DNA of 64,000 nt from Ardenticatenales bacterium (GTDB lineage Bacteria; Chloroflexota; Anaerolineae; Promineifilales; Promineifilaceae). This document shows, piece after piece, positions 61,001-64,000 of the stretch; within the stretch, counting starts at the first letter, position 1, and every line of letters begins with the position of its first letter. The notes under the pieces were generated by a model. It made no database searches and had not been told where the DNA came from. It saw only the letters and a list, made by a program, of their open reading frames with translations. The position numbers were made by a program, and so were the translations under genes. The stretch is taken from assembly GCA_020634575.1 (NCBI GenBank), contig JACKBM010000006.1:1-64000 (forward strand). The letters run 5' to 3'.

Positions 61001-61331
61001 GGGAGGCCCTTTGGCCTGCCTCCAGCAGGTTTAGCGGCTCAGGCAAGTAGGTCATGGTGAAATAAGGGAGCGTCCCTTCAGCAAAACCATAATCCAGAAC
61101 AGTGATGATATAGGGGTGGCGCAGCCCGGCGAGCAGTTCAAATTCACGGGCCAGAGCGAGTCTCAGGCTGTCGGGTGAGGTATTTGGGGCTGCCTGACGC
61201 TCAGGATCGGGGAGCCGCACCTGCTTCAGGGCAACGATATCGCCAGTTAGCCGGTCGTAGGCGCGATGAACATGACCCATCGCATCCTGGCCCAGTGTCT
61301 GCTGGAGTTGATAGCGCCCATTGATGATCAT
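58038..61331 (-). CDS. Ser/Thr protein kinase - AAA ATPase - TPR protein
   Basis: 1097 residues. The kinase domain (1-265) has Lys36 (VALK), catalytic HRDLKPDN (135-142), DFG (154-156) and APE (175-177). The Gly-loop is LGQDAMGHV, with Asp in place of the middle Gly. An AAA/STAND-like ATPase follows: 'KFVGRKQELSRLM', Walker A GESGVGKS (312-319) and a Walker B-like 'LLLILEDLHFAGDGLLPL'. A helical/TPR-like region fills residues ~620-1097 ('AEAMLGRVYFRLGEIDQAQEHLALGLQLA', 'AALQLAQEAGDRQTELFVWHNMGGCAL'). It resembles large soluble regulatory kinases of filamentous bacteria and cyanobacteria that sense signals via TPRs. No membrane segment is seen. The target is unknown. Confidence 0.92.
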   Translation of the reverse strand: MIINGRYQLQQTLGQDAMGHVHRAYDRLTGDIVALKQVRLPDPERQAAPNTSPDSLRLALAREFELLAGLRHPYIITVLDYGFAEGTLPYFTMTYLPEPLNLLEAGQRASLETQVTLIQQLLQALAYLHRHGILHRDLKPDNIMVQHGQIQLLDFGLSAADSIQSGSTGTPLYLAPELIAGGHTTIASDLFAAGILSYQLLAGRHPFAPFDHDFLDRVELAEPDYSPIEPHLRPFLRQLLAKTAASRFHDALAALDHLGTALGQALSVESVAIRESYLQAAKFVGRKQELSRLMSGLTQAAVGHGSAWLVGGESGVGKSRLLDELRIQALVQGFQVLRGQGADGNLGQPYQLWREPVRYLVATLPAIDDLTASILATILPDIADFLGRPIPPAPLLDDEGARLRLFTTLAQLVAQADRPLLLILEDLHFAGDGLLPLDHLLRRLPGQKLLILGSYRSDQRADLPARLPDMTHLALPRLSAAEMRDLSVAMLGEAGQDTALQALLQRETEGNAFFAVEVVRHLATQAGQLGRISQLRLPEKVLPNGIQDIVTGRLQRLPAPARALLIKAAIAGRELELPLLEQLAPDLDLPDWWLPLCAEAAILEIRDDGWQFSHGKIRDGLLATLSSDALSQLHGEVAQAIEQLHPDDPGQAARLSYHWRQKGELAKERHYAMLAGQEAERRYASQEALSHLNRALVLTPAADYAVRFEIIDRRETVLGHIGEQEQRLADLVTLQVLVESLQSISHQLRYLFKRARYAFHVSEYQDALQFGQSLLRLARQADHGQMIYEAEAMLGRVYFRLGEIDQAQEHLALGLQLARDLSLPAKESTMLSLLANIAVLRHEIQNAQTMYRQSLAISERIGDRSEAIHSAHINMGRLYVYQGRHEAAHHHYQAALQLAQEAGDRQTELFVWHNMGGCALQANRLADAALFLQKGLTLSRATRFRLIESSCLMYLGYLAWKRGDLATAAQSIQAGREIAAEMALPQLTIVADAFAVCVAINQQDTVAVAALVENYLAYHEQDPTFERVHERYLVPWHFLRALQWLNHPRRFELIANTYRVYQEFISQETEPEVLQALAQVEEYNGIAALYAQLPDTV

Positions 61332-61433
61332 AGTTGCACAGTCTGATGGCCCCCGGGTAGCAGTATAGGCCGGACAGTTTGCCGCGCCTATAGGAGATAG
61401 TAACCGGTCGCCGCAGGGCTGTCAGCCGGATGG

Positions 61434-63668
61434 TTAACCCGCTTCGGCCAGCCGTTGTTCGACGATGGGGACCAGGAAAACCGGGAAGTCGACCTGGCGT
61501 ACGATGCTGTCAGCGACGCTGCCGAGCAGGGCGCGCTGCAGACCGCCGCGGCCACGCGTCGCCAGCATGAGCAGATTGGCGTCATGGGCCTGGCAGTAGT
61601 TGATGATGACCTGGCTGGCGTTCTCGCCAGGTTGCGGCTGCTGCTGGGCGATGACCACCGGGCCGTCAAAGGCGCCGGCGATGCGGTTCAGGTATTGGCC
61701 CATTTGGGGCGCCAGGTCCGGGGCGTGCTCAGCATCGGCGACGTGAAGAAGGGTGACCCGGTGAGCGCAATGGTGGGCCAGGGTCTGGACGTAGGGGAGG
61801 ACCCGTTCGGCAAAATCGGAGCCATCCAGGGTGACAACGATGTGGTCAAAGCAGATGGGCCGGGTGGCGTCGGGAACCGGCCGGACCAGCAGCACCGGCA
61901 AAGACGACCGTTCCACCACCTGCCCGGCCACGCTGCCCAGCAGCAGGCGCCGTACGCCAGTTAACCCGTGGGTGGACATGACAATGAGGTCCGAATCGAG
62001 GCTGCGGGCGGTCAGGTGGATGGTGTCGGCCACGGCGCCGGCGCCGGTATGGCAATCGGCCGGGACGCCCTCGGCTTGCAGTGAGCGGCGCACAATTTCC
62101 AGATAGCCCTCATTGTCTGCGCCGACCGATAAGAGTGAGAGCGGTGTGGATAGCTGGCGAGCCAGCGCCTGGGCCAGGGGCAGCGCCTTTTCCGCGGTCC
62201 GGGAGCCGTCCAGCGGCACCAGGATCCGTTCCAGGGTAGCCCGCTCTTGTTGGCTATGCAGTCGCGGCAGAATCGGCGTGGTCGGGCGGGTCAGGATCCG
62301 GCCCAGCCGTTCCTGGACCTGGCTGGGTTCGCCGAGGTGATGGCGAAAATAGGTGAAGGCGGCGTAGAGCAAGGGCACAAAAATGAAATAGGTCCAGGCG
62401 CCTTCGGTAAACCGTTCCACAAAAATGATGAGCGTGGCACTGGTCGTCAGCAAGGCGGCGATGATGGTGCCCAGCAAGGTGAGCAGTAGCCCTGTCGACC
62501 GGGCCGTGCGCAGCTGGCGCAGCAGCCGCTTGCTGGCGGCCCAGGCAGTCATGCTCAGGAGGATAAAGACGCCGGCGGCGTAAATGGCCAGATAGGTCTC
62601 TTCATGGGTGCCGAACAGCAGGAAGCAGATGGCGACCAGGCCGATTTCCAGCCAGACGGGTTTGTCAGCGACGCCGTGACGGTTGGTCTGGCCCAGGACG
62701 GCGGGGACGTAATGGCGGAATTTGAGGCCGCGAAACAGGTTTTGCAGCCCCTGGGCGCTGGCGGCAGCAGCGGAGAGGAGGACGGCCACGCCGATCAGGG
62801 TGCCGATGAGTGGGAGCGGCGCGGGCAGGAGCTGATCCATCGTCTGGGTGAAGACGGAGACTTCGCTGTTGGTGGGATCGGCCAGCTGGTAGATCACCGG
62901 TCCCAGGATGAGCATGGTGACGGCGGTGGTGCCCATGATGATGAGCAGCGAGCCAAACGCCTTGCGGCTTTTCTCGGCAGCGTCGCCCTGATAGGCGGCG
63001 ACCAGGTTGGCGAACACCTCGATGCCGGTCATGACGGCCAGGATGCGGGCATAGCCGCCAAAGGTGAAGCCCAGGTTGGCCGGGGCAAAGGCGGCCAGGT
63101 TGAAATCTGGCAACTGCAGACCAAAGCGCCAGATGGCGACGATATCCATCAACCAGAGCAGGATCAGCACGAGCGCCGTGGCCGGCCCGAAGGCGAGCGC
63201 GGCCACCCGCGGCCCCCGGTTCACGAGCCAGCCCGTGACGATGCTGAGCAGGATGGCGACGATGGTGCGGTATTGGATGCCGAGCAGCGCTTCATTGAGC
63301 ACGGGCAGGCGGTCGGCGATGAAGGTGACCAGGGCGGCCATACTGACCAGAAAGGTGAGGGTGTATTCGATGAAGGTGATGGCGGCGTTGGTTTTGACGG
63401 CCCAGCTGCCGAACTCTTCCTCGCTGAGGCCGCTGCCGCCGCTGCCGTCGGTTACCCAGCTCATGACCAGCCGGTACATGGCCGAGACCATGGCGATGGT
63501 GAAGACGGCCAGCCAGACGCTGGCGCCGAAGGTAATCTGGGCCACGCCGGCGACGACGATGAGGCGGAGGAAAGGGCCGAAGATGTAGAGCGGTGAGGTC
63601 GCGGGATCACCGCCGCCGGCCAGAGCCCCTTCGACCGAGTTGGAGAGTTTGCGGGTTACGTGAGCCAT
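61434..63668 (-). CDS. APC-family permease fused to two universal-stress (Usp) domains
   Basis: 744 residues. The first ~480 form about 12 TM helices of the APC superfamily ('KLSNSVEGALAGGGDPATSPLYIFGPF', 'VMTGIEVFANLVAAYQGDAAEKSRKAFGSLLIIMGTT'). The C-terminus holds two Usp folds: 'ERILVPLDGSRTAEKALPLAQALARQ...GLTGVRRLLLGSVAGQVVERSSLPVLLVRPV' and 'HIVVTLDGSDFAERVLPYVQTL...GRGGLQRALLGSVADSIVRQVDFPVFLVPIV'. Each has the G-2x-G-9x-G(S) nucleotide-type loop. It probably imports amino acids or K+ under Usp (ATP/AMP) control. Confidence 0.92.
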   Translation of the reverse strand: MAHVTRKLSNSVEGALAGGGDPATSPLYIFGPFLRLIVVAGVAQITFGASVWLAVFTIAMVSAMYRLVMSWVTDGSGGSGLSEEEFGSWAVKTNAAITFIEYTLTFLVSMAALVTFIADRLPVLNEALLGIQYRTIVAILLSIVTGWLVNRGPRVAALAFGPATALVLILLWLMDIVAIWRFGLQLPDFNLAAFAPANLGFTFGGYARILAVMTGIEVFANLVAAYQGDAAEKSRKAFGSLLIIMGTTAVTMLILGPVIYQLADPTNSEVSVFTQTMDQLLPAPLPLIGTLIGVAVLLSAAAASAQGLQNLFRGLKFRHYVPAVLGQTNRHGVADKPVWLEIGLVAICFLLFGTHEETYLAIYAAGVFILLSMTAWAASKRLLRQLRTARSTGLLLTLLGTIIAALLTTSATLIIFVERFTEGAWTYFIFVPLLYAAFTYFRHHLGEPSQVQERLGRILTRPTTPILPRLHSQQERATLERILVPLDGSRTAEKALPLAQALARQLSTPLSLLSVGADNEGYLEIVRRSLQAEGVPADCHTGAGAVADTIHLTARSLDSDLIVMSTHGLTGVRRLLLGSVAGQVVERSSLPVLLVRPVPDATRPICFDHIVVTLDGSDFAERVLPYVQTLAHHCAHRVTLLHVADAEHAPDLAPQMGQYLNRIAGAFDGPVVIAQQQPQPGENASQVIINYCQAHDANLLMLATRGRGGLQRALLGSVADSIVRQVDFPVFLVPIVEQRLAEAG

Positions 63669-63919
63669 CGTTCCCTCGTGACTGGCTTATGACTGGCAAA
63701 GCCACTGATCCGATTATATCTCAACCGGCCGGACGTGATGTTTGCGTAAAATTTGGCCACTTGATGGGGCGCTTCTTTTAGAATGGATCGGTGGCTGCTG
63801 CGCCAGTGGGGTGAGGTGGCCGTGAGCGACCGGCCGGGGGGCCGGCCCAAGTTGTGCCCGCAGGAAGCCGTGGGGTAATATTCAACTCCCTACCTTGATA
63901 TTTCCTGTGGAGGACACCC

Positions 63920-64000
63920 ATGTTTGACTTTATTACGGATGAGCACAAGATGTTACAGGAGGCGGCGCGTGACTTCGCGCGCAATTCGATCGCGCCCATT
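63920..64000 (+). CDS. Acyl-CoA dehydrogenase, 5' fragment
   Basis: The window ends after 27 codons. 'MFDFITDEHKMLQEAARDFARNSIAPI' is the typical acyl-CoA dehydrogenase N-terminus (first helix of the alpha domain). TGGAGGAC lies 7-8 nt upstream. The rest of the gene is outside the window. Confidence 0.8.
   Translation, partial: MFDFITDEHKMLQEAARDFARNSIAPI

Noticed and set aside
62604..63596. 330-codon acidic open frame on the plus strand
   Set aside because: Antisense to the permease transmembrane region; the Glu/Asp/Gly-rich translation is the usual mirror of hydrophobic codons.

Overview
The window is a GC-rich (about 60%) chromosomal segment of a free-living bacterium. I lean towards Chloroflexota, Anaerolineae/Caldilinea-like. 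The reasons are solute-binding lipoproteins with acidic linkers after the lipobox, a dense scatter of small GNAT, DinB and methyltransferase genes, baeRF and DUF4280 proteins, and short palindromic repeats. This is inferred from gene content, with no marker phylogeny. I see no rRNA operon, transposase, phage module or CRISPR array. One tRNA gene, Arg-CCU, is present.

Layout. 0-10 kb: a carbohydrate or glycerol-phosphodiester uptake island on the minus strand (glycerol-kinase-like FGGY kinase, two MalF/MalG-type permeases, a solute-binding lipoprotein, a glycerophosphodiester phosphodiesterase lipoprotein and a beta-propeller/FG-GAP/ASPIC lipoprotein), with a divergent SorC regulator. 10-11.5 kb: a metallo-beta-lactamase-fold hydrolase and a TetR regulator behind a clear promoter with two operators. 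11.5-16.2 kb: solute-binding lipoprotein, glycerate 2-kinase, phosphohexomutase and P-loop kinase in one operon. 16.2-28 kb: MscL, a MocR regulator with an aminotransferase, HtrA and a baeRF protein, a CbpA-type DnaJ, a GNAT, a DinB protein, a tandem eukaryotic-like phosphofructokinase, a gamma-glutamylcyclotransferase and tRNA-Arg. 28-33 kb: a fused methyltransferase, a three-gene ABC-2 exporter and a PAAR-like DUF4280 protein.

33.2-44.7 kb is unlike the rest. Seven of its genes (secernin-like peptidase, SigZ, ArsM, PriA, Mrr, a HicB-like antitoxin and a methyltransferase) are each broken by two or more frameshifts, and an injection-system cargo-like protein has one. Because priA is a housekeeping gene, local sequence error is the simplest explanation, although real decay of Mrr and the antitoxin cannot be excluded. 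Two related inverted-repeat elements flank sigZ-arsM.

45-64 kb is clean again. It holds a GH3 glycosidase, a flavin oxidoreductase without the redox disulfide, a Crp/Fnr regulator, several GNATs and methyltransferases, a MarR regulator with three operators ahead of a LarA-like protein, a cytochrome P450, a 1097-residue Ser/Thr kinase-AAA-TPR protein, an APC permease fused to two universal-stress domains, and the start of an acyl-CoA dehydrogenase.

The strongest window-wide signals are a highly iterated palindrome, ACCGGCCGGT (29 exact copies found by eye), and two phased arrays of a 13-bp palindrome with exact 17-bp and 18-bp periods. The most interesting single protein is the tandem phosphofructokinase, which resembles the animal/fungal enzyme over its whole length. 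Some of the frameshifted genes may be intact in the living organism.
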